Origin: Verrucomicrobiaceae bacterium | GTDB taxonomy: Bacteria > Verrucomicrobiota > Verrucomicrobiia > Verrucomicrobiales > Verrucomicrobiaceae | DNA: 64,000 bases | Assembly: GCA_015075365.1 (NCBI GenBank) | Contig: JABTUN010000001.1 | Location: forward strand, 1,612,001 to 1,676,000 | Reading direction: 5' to 3' | The notes under the pieces: generated by a model | What the model was told of the DNA's origin: nothing | The model's database searches: none | What the model saw: only the letters and a program-made list of their open reading frames with translations | Made by a program: the position numbers and the translations under genes | In this document: positions 46,075 through 55,004 of the stretch, one piece after another | How the letters are laid out: each line of letters opens with the position of its first letter | How positions within the stretch are numbered: position 1 is the stretch's first letter

Positions 46075-47511
46075 ATGCGCCTCCTCTCGCTTTCGTTGCT
46101 CATCGCCACTTCTTCCCTCGTCTCTGCCTCAGACCTCCATGTCGGTGCGGCGACCATCGACATCACGCCTGACCGACCGGTGGCACTGGATGGGCAGATG
46201 CATGTGCGCATCTCGGAGAAACCTGAGACGCAGATCTATGCCACCGCTCTGGCCCTGGAGTCACGCGAGGGAGAAACCGTGCTGGATCAGGCCATCATGG
46301 TCTCGTGTGACATCGTGGGCATCCGCACGGGGCTCATCGACCTGGTGCGCGAGAAGGCGAAGGACAAGCTGCCCGGTTTTGATCTTCAGAAGCTCATTCT
46401 CAATGCCACCCACACGCACACCGCGCCGGTGACGATGAAGGGAGATCGCTACAGCCTGCTCGGCAAGAACGTGATGATGCCGATGGAATACACCGAGTTC
46501 ATGGTGGGCAAGATCGTGGAGGCCATGGTGCAGAGCTGGAGCAGCCGAAAGCCGTCCAAAGCAGGCTGGGGCCAAGGACAGGCCGTGATCGCGCAGAATC
46601 GCCGTGCGACCTACGCGGACGGCACCGCGAAGATGTATGGCCCGACCAATGTGCCGGAGTTTCGCGGCATCGAGGGCTATGAGGATCACAATCTCGATGT
46701 GCTGTTCTTCTGGGATCAAAACGACACGCTCATCGCCACGGCGGTGAATGTGCCATGTCCCTCGCAAGAGGTCGAAGGCCTCAAAGTCATCCACGCCGAC
46801 TTCTGGGACCCGGTGCGCCGTCAGTTGCGTGACCGTCATGGCAAAGACCTGCACATTCTCGCGTGGACCGGCGCTGGTGGCGATCAAGTGCCGCGGCCGA
46901 TGTATGGCAAAGCCGCCGATGAGCGCATGCGCCGCCTTCGCGGCCTCACACGGCTCGAAGAAGTCGCCCGTCGTGTCGTTCGTGGTTGGGAGGAAGCCTA
47001 TGAAGGTGCCAAACTGGAGCCTGTGAGTGGCGCCGTGTTGCAGCACCACACGAAGAAGATTGATCTGCCTTGGCGCAAAGTGACGGAGAAGGAACTCGCC
47101 GATGCCCAGAAGGCTGTCGATCAATACAAAGACAACCCCAAGGAGCAGTGGAAGTATCTTTGGAACAAAAGCGTGGTGGATCGCTACGAAGCCGAGAAAG
47201 CCGGAACCTCCGGCGTCTTCCAAATGGAACTCCACGCCCTGCGCCTCGGCGATGTCGCCATCGCCACGAATGAGTTCGAGCTCTTCACCGACTACGGCGT
47301 GCAGATGAAAGCCCGCAGCCCGGCCGTGCAGACCTTCCTCATCCAGCTCACCGGCTCCGGCGGCTATCTGCCGACACCGCGAGCCGTCGCCGGAGGCAGC
47401 TACAGCGCCATCATCCAAAGCAGCCGCATCGGTCCCGAAGGCGGTCAGGTGCTCGTCGATGAAACTGTGAAGGCCTTCAACGAACTCTGGGAGACAAAAG
47501 AGCCGCGCTGA
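46075..47511 (+). CDS. Secreted neutral/alkaline ceramidase-like protein
   Basis: The 478-residue protein has a signal peptide (MRLLSLSLLIATSSLVSA). The N-terminal ceramidase domain shows LHVGAATIDITPDRPVALDGQ and LILNATHTHTAPVTM, the conserved His-containing zinc loop, plus VMVSC-type strand and later GAGGDQVPRP. Family members hydrolyse N-acyl sphingosine, but the many PVC homologues lack demonstrated ceramidase activity and probably act on other amides. It is convergent with the 47520-48305 gene (8-bp gap) and divergent from the nucleotidyltransferase pair. A coiled region DAQKAVDQYKDNPKEQWKYL separates core and end. Confidence 0.8.
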   Translation: MRLLSLSLLIATSSLVSASDLHVGAATIDITPDRPVALDGQMHVRISEKPETQIYATALALESREGETVLDQAIMVSCDIVGIRTGLIDLVREKAKDKLPGFDLQKLILNATHTHTAPVTMKGDRYSLLGKNVMMPMEYTEFMVGKIVEAMVQSWSSRKPSKAGWGQGQAVIAQNRRATYADGTAKMYGPTNVPEFRGIEGYEDHNLDVLFFWDQNDTLIATAVNVPCPSQEVEGLKVIHADFWDPVRRQLRDRHGKDLHILAWTGAGGDQVPRPMYGKAADERMRRLRGLTRLEEVARRVVRGWEEAYEGAKLEPVSGAVLQHHTKKIDLPWRKVTEKELADAQKAVDQYKDNPKEQWKYLWNKSVVDRYEAEKAGTSGVFQMELHALRLGDVAIATNEFELFTDYGVQMKARSPAVQTFLIQLTGSGGYLPTPRAVAGGSYSAIIQSSRIGPEGGQVLVDETVKAFNELWETKEPR

Positions 47512-47519
47512 GCGCCGTT

Positions 47520-48305
47520 TCAGGGCTTTTCGATCGCCAGTCCGGCTTTCTTATCAAACCGGGCCACGAGCACTTGGGCCTGGTTTTGATTTGTTTTGCC
47601 ATCCGCACCCTTCACGGCGGTGTTTTGTGCGATGAGGAAACGTCCGCCGCTGATCGGCGCGATGCCCACGGAGGCATTGAACTCCCATTTGTCGGTGAAT
47701 TGGAACTTGTCGTCGGCGCGCAGCAGCACGGCCGGTTTGCCATAACAACCAAACCACCACGCGCCTTCGGCATGTGCGACTGTTTGAATGCCCATGAGCG
47801 TGTAGCCGCTGGCGAGCACATGGCGCTTCTGGAAGCGGAAGTCCGAGTCATACTCATACACGTAGTTTTCGTTCACGCCGGGCGGCAGACCGCCCACGAT
47901 GTAAAAGCGCCCTTCACGCCACGCCATGCCTCCAGCGCCATGCACGACCTCCGGCACGCGATGCTTGGCGAGCTCGGACAAAGTATCGCCATCATACACA
48001 TAAACCCACGAATCGGCCTCACCAGCAGGCCGGTTGAACTTGGCGAGGTTCGTGGCGACATAGACGCGTCCGTCGTGAAAGCAGAGGTCGCCATGATGAT
48101 TTGCCACGGGTACTTTTTGGAGGATGCGGCCGTCCGTGTCCGTTTTCACGAGGAAATCCGTCCAGCACCAGTAGATGGCATCATGCTCATTGGTGCAGAT
48201 GCCCTGGAGATGGCGCGGATAAGTGCCTTCGCAGGAGGTGGCGTGAAAATCCGCTGCCATGAGAGGCTGAAGCGCAAGGCATGTGACGAGGATGAACAGA
48301 CGCAT
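47520..48305 (-). CDS. Secreted protein of unknown function, beta-propeller-like
   Basis: The 261-residue protein starts MRLFILVTCLALQPLMA, a signal peptide. The remainder contains repeating blade-like strands: GICTNEHDAIYWCWTDFLVKTDTDGRI, GDLCFHDGRVYVATN, GGMAWREGRFYIVGGLP and GAWWFGCYGKPAVLLRADD. This pattern suits a five- or six-bladed propeller that binds small ligands or a polymer. I do not recognise a named family. It is downstream of nothing obvious and convergent with the ceramidase-like gene. Confidence 0.55.
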   Translation of the reverse strand: MRLFILVTCLALQPLMAADFHATSCEGTYPRHLQGICTNEHDAIYWCWTDFLVKTDTDGRILQKVPVANHHGDLCFHDGRVYVATNLAKFNRPAGEADSWVYVYDGDTLSELAKHRVPEVVHGAGGMAWREGRFYIVGGLPPGVNENYVYEYDSDFRFQKRHVLASGYTLMGIQTVAHAEGAWWFGCYGKPAVLLRADDKFQFTDKWEFNASVGIAPISGGRFLIAQNTAVKGADGKTNQNQAQVLVARFDKKAGLAIEKP

Positions 48306-48336
48306 GAGAAAGAAGCCTCCAGTACGCGACAGCAAA

Positions 48337-48455
48337 GCAGCCATCTTGCTACACAAGATGCACTGGGGGCTTTCGCAGGAAAAAAGCCCGGCGTCTGCTC
48401 AAAACGTGTTCACCAATCAACGCTCCTTACGCATCTCGCGGAACGGGATGGCTAC
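48337..48455. repeat. Inverted pair of REP-like hairpins (family B)
   Basis: The left half is GCAG-C-CATCTTG-ctaca-CAAGATG-CACTGGG (GCAG instead of GTAG). The right half on the minus strand is GTAG-C-CATCCCGTTCC-GCGAGATG. The right GTAG supplies the TAG stop of the 48452-50431 hydrolase. The halves are about 70 bp apart and flanked by CAGCAAAG/AAAGTAGCC. It occupies most of the 146-bp gap. Confidence 0.72.
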
Positions 48456-50431
48456 TTTCCAAACGGCTTCCACTCGCGGGCGTTTTTGATGGCGCGGATG
48501 CGATCACCGGAGCCGAGTTTTTCATAGACCTGCTTCGTCCATTCGTAGGCGGGTGGAATCTTGCCGATGAAGGTGATCGGGCGCGGATGCAGCAGCGCAA
48601 GATTCTGCGGCAGATCACCGATGCGCAGGATGCCGAGAAACTCGGCGGTTTCGTGATTGGTGTGGGTTTCTGGCGGCGAATCGAGAATGACCTCGCTGAT
48701 CTTGGGATCAAGGACGGCGGAGTAGATGGCGAGCGCGGCGGTTTCCCCCTGACCAAACAACACCGTGGTGCTGGTGGCGGGTTCCTGGCGCATGAGCGCG
48801 GTTCCGGCGAGCAGATCGTGAACCTGGCGCTCGGGCAAGGTGTGGCCGAGCAGCGGATACATGCGTCGCAAGGTCCACAAGTAGCCAGGGCCGACGGAGG
48901 TGGCTCCGGTGTTGCGCACTTCCACGCCAGCGGAGGCAAACTCGGGTGCGAGGCCCGGCTTGGAGGCTCCGCCGCCGGTGAAGGTGCTGCGCGCATCGGG
49001 TTGCACGGCGAACATGACCACGGGGCCAGTGTTCTGCGGAGCTTGCTGAGTTTTCACGGCGAGTGTGAGGCCGTCGGTGGTGTCAAAAATGCGCGTGCCG
49101 TAGAAAGTGCCGTCCTTGATGCCGCCATCGGCCAGCTTGTCGCGCAGGCGTGGCGTGGGATCGGCGGGGATGTTGCGGAAGGTGGTCTGGCGCAACTTTG
49201 TGATCGCGTCTTTTTGATGCGACTGCCACTGCGTTTCGCTGTCGGGCAGCGAGACATCCGCGTTCTTCACAAGGCGAGCGTCCATCTGCATCATGGTGTC
49301 GTCCTTCGGGAGTTGGCCGCCGAAGACGAGCAGGTTCTCCTCCGGCTCGACAAAGTCGGTCACATCATCCTGCACCGGAGTCGCATCGCCTTTGAGATGC
49401 GTGTTGAAGAAAGTGAAGATGGCCTGGCGCAGCTTCAGGGTGTAGCCGTGCGGGGCCAGATCCTCCGTCAGTTCAAACTTCGTCGATTCACCGAGTGCAG
49501 TGTATTGATGGCGGATGCGATGCGCGACATCGCGATAGCCTGCGGGCCGCCACAGCACGTCTTCGCTGCCGGAGGCGATCAAGAAGGCACGCGGCGCGAT
49601 GAGCGCGCCGATGTCCGGCCAGCACCAGCGGTGATAATTGACCCAGAAAGCACAGTCGCAGTGCCCGTCCGTCGCGCGGTCCACCGCCATGCGCTCGACG
49701 CTGCCGCTCTGACACACGGGCACGACCACCTTCACGCGCTCATCCGCCGCGCCGAGAAACCACGACATCGCGCCGCCGCCGCTGAGACCGGTGACACCCA
49801 TTTTTTCGCCATCCACATCGGGGCGCTCTTGCAGGTAATCGAGCGCGCGCATCGCATTCCACACCTCGGTGCCAGCGGGCGTGTAGCCGCGGCTCGGCCA
49901 GTCGAAACGGCCTTCGCGATAGGTGCCGTGGTGCATGCCCTGGCACTCGCCGAGCTGCACGGGATCGAGCACAAGCGCCACATAGCCGTGCTGGCCGAAC
50001 CAGCGCGGATTCGCCTGATAAGGCGCGTTCACCTTGCCTTTCGAGTGGCCGCAGAGATAGAGCACGGCGGGCAGCTTGCCGGTGATCTTTGCCGGACGAT
50101 AAAGATTCCCCGCCACATGCGCGCCGGGCAGGCTTTGGAAGTGGATTTTCTCCACCACATAATCGCCGCGCTCCAGCACGCCGGTCACGGCGGCCTGAAG
50201 CGGCGTGCGCTTCGGCAGCGGCGAAAGGCCGAGCATCTCCAACCACTTCTCACGTCGCTCGGTCAGCGTGGCCTTCCATGCCTCCGGCGAAAGCGGCTGC
50301 GCCAGCGAAGCACCGGAGACTTCCCGAGCCTCCTGGCTGACGCTGCCATAAAGCGAGAGGTCCTGGGCGATGGCATGCGTGTCTGAGAGCAGTCCGATGG
50401 CAAGAATGATGAGCAAAGCTTGTGGTTTCAT
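48452..50431 (-). CDS. Secreted acetyl-xylan-esterase-like alpha/beta hydrolase
   Basis: The 659-residue protein has a signal peptide (MKPQALLIILAIGLLSDTHAIA). The hydrolase half is clear: HVAGNLYRPAKITGKLPAVLYLCGHSKG, nucleophile elbow MGVTGLSGGGAMSWF (S in GLSGGG), VVVPVCQSGSVERMA and a late APHGYTLKLRQAIFTFF. The second half (from about residue 400) is a degenerate hydrolase-like or helical domain (GTALMRQEPATSTTVLFGQGETAALAIYS). It belongs to the acetyl-xylan-esterase-like secreted hydrolases. It follows the 50456 hydrolase by 24 bp on the same strand. The stop codon lies in a palindromic repeat. Confidence 0.82.
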   Translation of the reverse strand: MKPQALLIILAIGLLSDTHAIAQDLSLYGSVSQEAREVSGASLAQPLSPEAWKATLTERREKWLEMLGLSPLPKRTPLQAAVTGVLERGDYVVEKIHFQSLPGAHVAGNLYRPAKITGKLPAVLYLCGHSKGKVNAPYQANPRWFGQHGYVALVLDPVQLGECQGMHHGTYREGRFDWPSRGYTPAGTEVWNAMRALDYLQERPDVDGEKMGVTGLSGGGAMSWFLGAADERVKVVVPVCQSGSVERMAVDRATDGHCDCAFWVNYHRWCWPDIGALIAPRAFLIASGSEDVLWRPAGYRDVAHRIRHQYTALGESTKFELTEDLAPHGYTLKLRQAIFTFFNTHLKGDATPVQDDVTDFVEPEENLLVFGGQLPKDDTMMQMDARLVKNADVSLPDSETQWQSHQKDAITKLRQTTFRNIPADPTPRLRDKLADGGIKDGTFYGTRIFDTTDGLTLAVKTQQAPQNTGPVVMFAVQPDARSTFTGGGASKPGLAPEFASAGVEVRNTGATSVGPGYLWTLRRMYPLLGHTLPERQVHDLLAGTALMRQEPATSTTVLFGQGETAALAIYSAVLDPKISEVILDSPPETHTNHETAEFLGILRIGDLPQNLALLHPRPITFIGKIPPAYEWTKQVYEKLGSGDRIRAIKNAREWKPFGK

Positions 50432-50455
50432 GCGTGGAAATATTTCGAGGCAGGT

Positions 50456-51577
50456 TTATTGCCCGAGCAGTCTGGTTTGAGTGACCTCCGCCGGCTTGAG
50501 GTGCATGTCGAGAAAGCCGTAGATAAGCTCGCGGGATTCGTGCGGGACGGAATGGCCGCGACCGTGAATGAAAAAAGCGAAGTTTTCCGGCCTCCCGATG
50601 AGTTCGTACACATCTGCAATCTTGAGGAGCATAAGCGCGCGCTGGCGCTGCGTGAGCGGAATGCCGTCATTCAGCGCGGAGACGTCCATGAAGGCGCGCG
50701 GGGCGATGAGGGCGATGATTTCATGCGTGTCGATGTCGGGAAGCTGTCCTTTCAGCAGCAGCGGGCGGATGGGCTTCAAATACACATACCAGCGGTCGCG
50801 CGCCCAAGCCTCGACCTGCGGGTTGTGGCGCAGGAACGATCCGCCGCAGTTGCAGACACAAGCTTTCAGGCGGTCGTCATAAGCGGCGAGGTAATAGGCA
50901 CCATGCCCGCCGAGCGAATGGCCCATGACGCCGATGTTCGCGGCATCCACCTCCGGGCGCGCGAGCAGCACGTCCACGGCGATGCTGTGCTCGAAGTTGA
51001 ACTTGCCCACGGCGGTCCATTTCGGGTGCTTTTCATAAAACGCGGACGTGTCGTAGGCTCCCTTGGCGGGAATGCGCTCGCCGGAGACGAAGTGCTCCGG
51101 CGCGATGACAACGTAACCGCGCCGGCAGAGGTGATCGAGGAAGGCCTTGTCGGGATTGCCGTTGATGCCGACGGTTTGCTTCGTGCCCTCGGCGGTGGTG
51201 CCGTGCAGCGCGACCACGGCAGGCGCTTTTCCCTTCAATCCCACAGGAATGCCGAGATAGGCATGAGCGCGCTCACCGGCCTCGACCTGGTAGCTGATGT
51301 AAAGGCGGCGGTATTGGCCCTCGACCTCGACTTCCTCGTGAACCTTCAGATCGAGCGGCACTTTGGTGGGCTTGTGTTGGTCCCGAATGAGTTCGAGATA
51401 GCGCTGCTTCAGCACGGCGCGATGCTTTTCCCAGTCATCGCGCGTCTTCACGCCGTCGAGCAGATCATCCCAGGAGGAGATGATGACCGGTGGATCGGAG
51501 CGGAGGCGCGGGGCCGGTGTCTCGGCATTCGCTGCGGATGCGATGCCCAGGAGGAGAAGTGCGCGGAGGATCATCAT
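50456..51577 (-). CDS. Secreted alpha/beta hydrolase (dienelactone hydrolase-like)
   Basis: The 373-residue protein starts MMILRALLLLGIASAANA (signal peptide). It shows AYLGIPVGLKGKAPAVVALHGTTAEGTKQ, the nucleophile elbow NIGVMGHSLGGHGAYYLAAYD (S in GHSLGG), and a final HGRGHSVPHESR histidine region. The start ATG overlaps the TGA of the upstream S15 gene, so translation is coupled. Members of this secreted branch are predicted esterases of unknown substrate. It stands within a run of six minus-strand genes from 55.9 to 48.5 kb. Confidence 0.85.
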   Translation of the reverse strand: MMILRALLLLGIASAANAETPAPRLRSDPPVIISSWDDLLDGVKTRDDWEKHRAVLKQRYLELIRDQHKPTKVPLDLKVHEEVEVEGQYRRLYISYQVEAGERAHAYLGIPVGLKGKAPAVVALHGTTAEGTKQTVGINGNPDKAFLDHLCRRGYVVIAPEHFVSGERIPAKGAYDTSAFYEKHPKWTAVGKFNFEHSIAVDVLLARPEVDAANIGVMGHSLGGHGAYYLAAYDDRLKACVCNCGGSFLRHNPQVEAWARDRWYVYLKPIRPLLLKGQLPDIDTHEIIALIAPRAFMDVSALNDGIPLTQRQRALMLLKIADVYELIGRPENFAFFIHGRGHSVPHESRELIYGFLDMHLKPAEVTQTRLLGQ

Positions 51578-53286
51578 GGCGGCGGAAGAGGAATGACAGG
51601 AAGGATCACCTGGGTGGGACGAGAGCGGTCAAAGTGGATGGTGTTTCGCGCTGGGAGGGCCTCGGTGGAGCCGGCCTGGCCGCGCGGTGTGTAGCCGCTC
51701 ATGCGCTCGCTGAGGAGCCGGCGTGTCAGGGCGTGGTCGCCATAGGGCGCGGCGGTGTTGGGATTGATGTCAAAGCGGTCGAAGTTGCTGCTCGACAGGG
51801 CGAGCCGCAACTGATGTCCGGGAGCGATGGCGATGGCTGTAAAACCGAGGTCGATCTCGAACTCATTCACCTCGCCGGGCGTGAGCAGCTCCTCTTTGAG
51901 ATAAGTGTTTCGGTGCCTGCCCTTCACGATGCCATCAAGCACGAGCATGGAGCGGCCGTCGGGATACACATCAGTGATCTTTGCCGTAAAATCGGTGTCC
52001 ATACGATCGCTGGAGGCCCACAACCTCACACGCACCTGTCCGGCAAATACGAGCGCGCTGTCGAGCCGCCCGGTGGTGAAAAGCAGCACATCGGAACGGT
52101 CTTCGACCTCACGCTGGTCACGCGGCCCCTTCACCGGGATGCGGGCATGGCGGCGACCCACTGTGGGCACCGGATCGCGCGGATCGTAGGTGTAAGAGAG
52201 CGTGGCGTGGTCTTTCTCCGACGGCGTGGCCGTCAGGGTGTGATCAGCGTGCGCGTAGAGGATGGTTTCTTTTCCCTCCGGAGGGAAGGTGTCGGAGGTG
52301 ATCCAGCGATTGCCAGGAGCGCCCGGCTCGCCCGTGGCGCCCATGAGGTAGTAGAGCACCGCGGGCACCTCCATGACCTCGGTGGGGTTTCCTTTGAGCC
52401 AATGATCGAACCAAGGCAACCACACGCCGGCCTCCCAGTCAAAGCGGGCATTGCCAGGAAACGTCACGCCGCCATCGATGGTGAGCGGCATGCCAGGGCT
52501 TTCCTCCTGCTCGCTGCCATGCCCCCAGGGACCGATGAGGAGCTTCTGCCGGCCGCGTGCGCCGGGGCCGCCGTCTTTTTGCACAGCGTTGAACATCTCA
52601 ATCGCTCCCTCCTTGTAGAAATCGAACCATCCGGCACTGTGGATCATCGGCACGTTGATCCGGCTGATCTGCGAAGTCTCCCGGCTACGAACACGGCGTC
52701 GGATGAGCTGCTGCGTGCGCGAGGTGAGCTCGCCACGCAGGAGTGTTTCCATGTCCGCCTTGCGGAACTTGGGCGGGAAATACGAATCCGTGTAGTAGTT
52801 CCCCGGTGCCTGTGCGGGGATGGCGCAGGCGAGATGCGGCGGCGTAGTGACGGCGGTCTCATACTGCACCGCGCCGAGATGCGAGTAGCCCATCATACCC
52901 ACCTTGCCATTGCTCCACGGCTGTTTCGCGATCCACTCCACGGTATCGTAACCATCACCCTGCCGCGCCACGCCCTGACCAGCGTCGCGGGAGCCGTAAA
53001 AGCCGCGCATGTCCTGCACGACGAAAGCGTAGCCATTCCGCACCATCGTCTCACGCCACAGCCGCACCGCATTTTCCTTGGTGCGGTCATACGGCGTGCA
53101 GACCAGCACTGTGGGCAGGCCTTTGGACTGGCCTTCCTTTGAGAAACCCGCCGGGAGATACAAATCCGCCGCCAGCTTCGCGCCATCGCTTATCGGAATG
53201 GCGAGCACTTGTTTTCGCACCACCTCTTGCGCCGCGCAGGTGATCGCGAGCATCAGCAGGCAGGCTCCGGTGCCGGGCAGGTTCAT
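51574..53286 (-). CDS. Secreted CocE/NonD (X-Pro dipeptidyl-peptidase S15) family hydrolase
   Basis: The 570-residue protein has a signal peptide (MNLPGTGACLLMLAITCAAQ). The catalytic domain includes LYLPAGFSKEG, VQDMRGFYGSRDAGQG and the nucleophile elbow VGMMGYSHLGAVQYETA (S135, with H after S where Y is more usual), then HDWLKGNPTEVMEVPAV-type region. A jelly-roll C-terminal domain (SALVFAGQVRVRLWASSDRMDTDF, GHQLRLALSSSNF) completes the family. CocE/S15 enzymes cleave esters or prolyl peptides. Its ATG overlaps the upstream heavy-metal-domain stop and its stop overlaps the next start, so three genes are coupled. Confidence 0.88.
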   Translation of the reverse strand: MNLPGTGACLLMLAITCAAQEVVRKQVLAIPISDGAKLAADLYLPAGFSKEGQSKGLPTVLVCTPYDRTKENAVRLWRETMVRNGYAFVVQDMRGFYGSRDAGQGVARQGDGYDTVEWIAKQPWSNGKVGMMGYSHLGAVQYETAVTTPPHLACAIPAQAPGNYYTDSYFPPKFRKADMETLLRGELTSRTQQLIRRRVRSRETSQISRINVPMIHSAGWFDFYKEGAIEMFNAVQKDGGPGARGRQKLLIGPWGHGSEQEESPGMPLTIDGGVTFPGNARFDWEAGVWLPWFDHWLKGNPTEVMEVPAVLYYLMGATGEPGAPGNRWITSDTFPPEGKETILYAHADHTLTATPSEKDHATLSYTYDPRDPVPTVGRRHARIPVKGPRDQREVEDRSDVLLFTTGRLDSALVFAGQVRVRLWASSDRMDTDFTAKITDVYPDGRSMLVLDGIVKGRHRNTYLKEELLTPGEVNEFEIDLGFTAIAIAPGHQLRLALSSSNFDRFDINPNTAAPYGDHALTRRLLSERMSGYTPRGQAGSTEALPARNTIHFDRSRPTQVILPVIPLPPP

Positions 53287-53819
53287 AGCACGCCTGGCGA
53301 GAGAATTTCAAACTTCAGTCCGAGCTTCCTCAACCCATCCTCGAGCTGCGCGATGCTCCAGCCGCGCACGAAAGCTCCTTTGGCATCTTTTTTCAGCTCG
53401 GCGAAGTTCACGATCAACACACCCTCGTGTTCGTCCCAGACAACGAGTTCAATGGACGGGCTCCACTTCTCAAAGAGCGCCTTTACCTGGGTCGCATTCT
53501 GGGAGAAACCCGGCACGCGCAGTTTCATCGTGGCGATGTAGGGCGTGCCATGCAGGCCGGGAGCCTCGCGCACGGCCTGCGCGATCTGGTGCTCGCTGAC
53601 GAGCTTGGGGTCGTAACTCACATTGGCGTAGCCTTCGAGTCCTTGCAGCACCTCGACCTCGACGATGCCGGGTGTTTGCGACAACTGGTGCTGCACCATG
53701 TAAACGCAGCTCCCGCATTCGAGGCCGGAGACAACGAAGACCGTCTTTGCAGGCGTGGGCTTGTCCTCGGCGTGTAGTGTGACAAACAGGAGAAGGGCAA
53801 GGAGAGCGGAGAGCCTCAT
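53283..53819 (-). CDS. Secreted heavy-metal-associated (HMA) domain protein
   Basis: The 178-residue protein starts MRLSALLALLLFVTLHA (signal peptide). An HMA fold follows: KTVFVVSGLECGSCVYMVQHQLSQTPGIVEVEVLQ, with the metal pair C-x-x-C in ECGSC and the beta-alpha-beta-beta pattern. A second, cysteine-free HMA-like half (TMKLRVPGFSQNATQVKALF) lacks the motif. Cytoplasmic HMA proteins bind Cu or Hg; a secreted one is less usual and might carry metal to an exported enzyme. Both ends overlap neighbours by ATGA, so its amount is tied to that of the S15 hydrolase and the phosphatase-like protein. Confidence 0.78.
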   Translation of the reverse strand: MRLSALLALLLFVTLHAEDKPTPAKTVFVVSGLECGSCVYMVQHQLSQTPGIVEVEVLQGLEGYANVSYDPKLVSEHQIAQAVREAPGLHGTPYIATMKLRVPGFSQNATQVKALFEKWSPSIELVVWDEHEGVLIVNFAELKKDAKGAFVRGWSIAQLEDGLRKLGLKFEILSPGVL

Positions 53820-54958
53820 TTCGCACGCTTGGTGAAGGTTTTGCTGTCGAGCACACGGCCGTCATCGAGGGCTTTCAGCTCGGATTTGAGCGTGCCTGCC
53901 TCGCGGTCGAGCGTGAGGAGCTGGTAGCTCGCGGCCTTGTCGGAGAAGGCGGCCTGCGGATCGTGGCCGAAGGTGCCGTTGCCCCGCACGGAGCTGTTGT
54001 AGTAGGTCATGCCGTCCACCTCGGTGCGCTCAGCATGGTAGCACTCGCCGGAGATGGCGATGCTGCCTTTTTCAATGAGGCGCTTCCATCCACCCTCCGC
54101 GTGACGGCGCACGGTGCCGCCGGTTTCGCCGAAGAGCGTCACGACGAAACCCGCTTTCGTGGCGCTCATCGTCTCCTCGAACCATTTGAACTGCTCGGAG
54201 TCCTTGTCGAAGGCGTGGCAGGCCTGGTTCGGCTTCCCGAAGTCGCCCGTGTGGCTCATGTCCACGCTGATGAGGCGCAGATCAAAGTCCGGGATGTCCC
54301 AGGCCCAGATCCACTCCTTGCCGGGCAGCGCGAAGAACTTCCGGTAGCCCGTAGCCTCGATGTCATAGCCCGGCTCCTCCATGCTGAGGCCGTTGGGGCG
54401 GATCTTGCGGTCGAGATTGCCGAGCGAGACCATGAAGGGCGTGCTGCGGAAAAGGTCCGCCTGTGTGTCGATGGCCGTGCTGTGGGACTTCGTGGCCTCC
54501 TTGTCCGCCTGGGTGGCAAACTGGTACTGCATGGCCGTGTCGCCGGAGGAGAGCAGCAGATGCGGATCGTCCTTGCGGATGGCGTCAAAGTTCAGCTTCG
54601 CATCCGCGCGGATGTTCGCCACGACGGCGATGCGCAGCAGCTTCGATGGATAGCCTTTGAAGGTATTGACCTCCGAAGCCTGGTCGCCGCTCCTCACGCG
54701 GTAATGATAGACGACATCCTTCTGCGGGATGGGGATCTCCACATGATGCAGCGTGCGGTTGCCATCCACCTTCGCGCTTTCACCGAGCTGTGGTGACGTG
54801 CCAAACTCAACAACGGAGTCACCCGGAGAGGTCGTTTCCCATGAGATGACGAGTTTGCTGTTGTCCGGTGACTGGTGCGTCATCCAGACGCGCTCGACTT
54901 TGGCGAAGGCAGTCGTGGTCAAGACGGCCAGCGAGAGGTTGAGAAGAGTCGTTTTCAT
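53816..54958 (-). CDS. Secreted purple-acid-phosphatase-like protein with degenerate metal site
   Basis: The 380-residue protein has a signal peptide (MKTTLLNLSLAVLTTTAFA). An N-terminal fibronectin-like domain (VERVWMTHQSPDNSKLVISWETTSPG, VVYHYRVRSGDQ) precedes a metallophosphatase-like domain. Of the usual metal motifs, only SGDTAM (139-140) is kept; the first D-x-G is replaced by VVANIRADAK, GNH(D/E) is replaced by GNLD (180-183) and the terminal GHxH by FGETGG. The fold may be kept with lost or altered catalysis, or another metal set. Start at the second ATG, because MGPPT precedes the signal. First gene of a coupled operon with the HMA and S15 genes. Confidence 0.75.
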   Translation of the reverse strand: MKTTLLNLSLAVLTTTAFAKVERVWMTHQSPDNSKLVISWETTSPGDSVVEFGTSPQLGESAKVDGNRTLHHVEIPIPQKDVVYHYRVRSGDQASEVNTFKGYPSKLLRIAVVANIRADAKLNFDAIRKDDPHLLLSSGDTAMQYQFATQADKEATKSHSTAIDTQADLFRSTPFMVSLGNLDRKIRPNGLSMEEPGYDIEATGYRKFFALPGKEWIWAWDIPDFDLRLISVDMSHTGDFGKPNQACHAFDKDSEQFKWFEETMSATKAGFVVTLFGETGGTVRRHAEGGWKRLIEKGSIAISGECYHAERTEVDGMTYYNSSVRGNGTFGHDPQAAFSDKAASYQLLTLDREAGTLKSELKALDDGRVLDSKTFTKRAK

Positions 54959-55004
54959 GGTTGGAGGGCCCAACCATACGCTTCCTGCGTGATACTTCTT
55001 GAGG

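Noticed and set aside
51574..53286. GYSHLG in the S15 hydrolase as a lost active site
   Set aside because: The nucleophile serine and glycine frame are kept; H after S is a minor variation, so activity is still expected.
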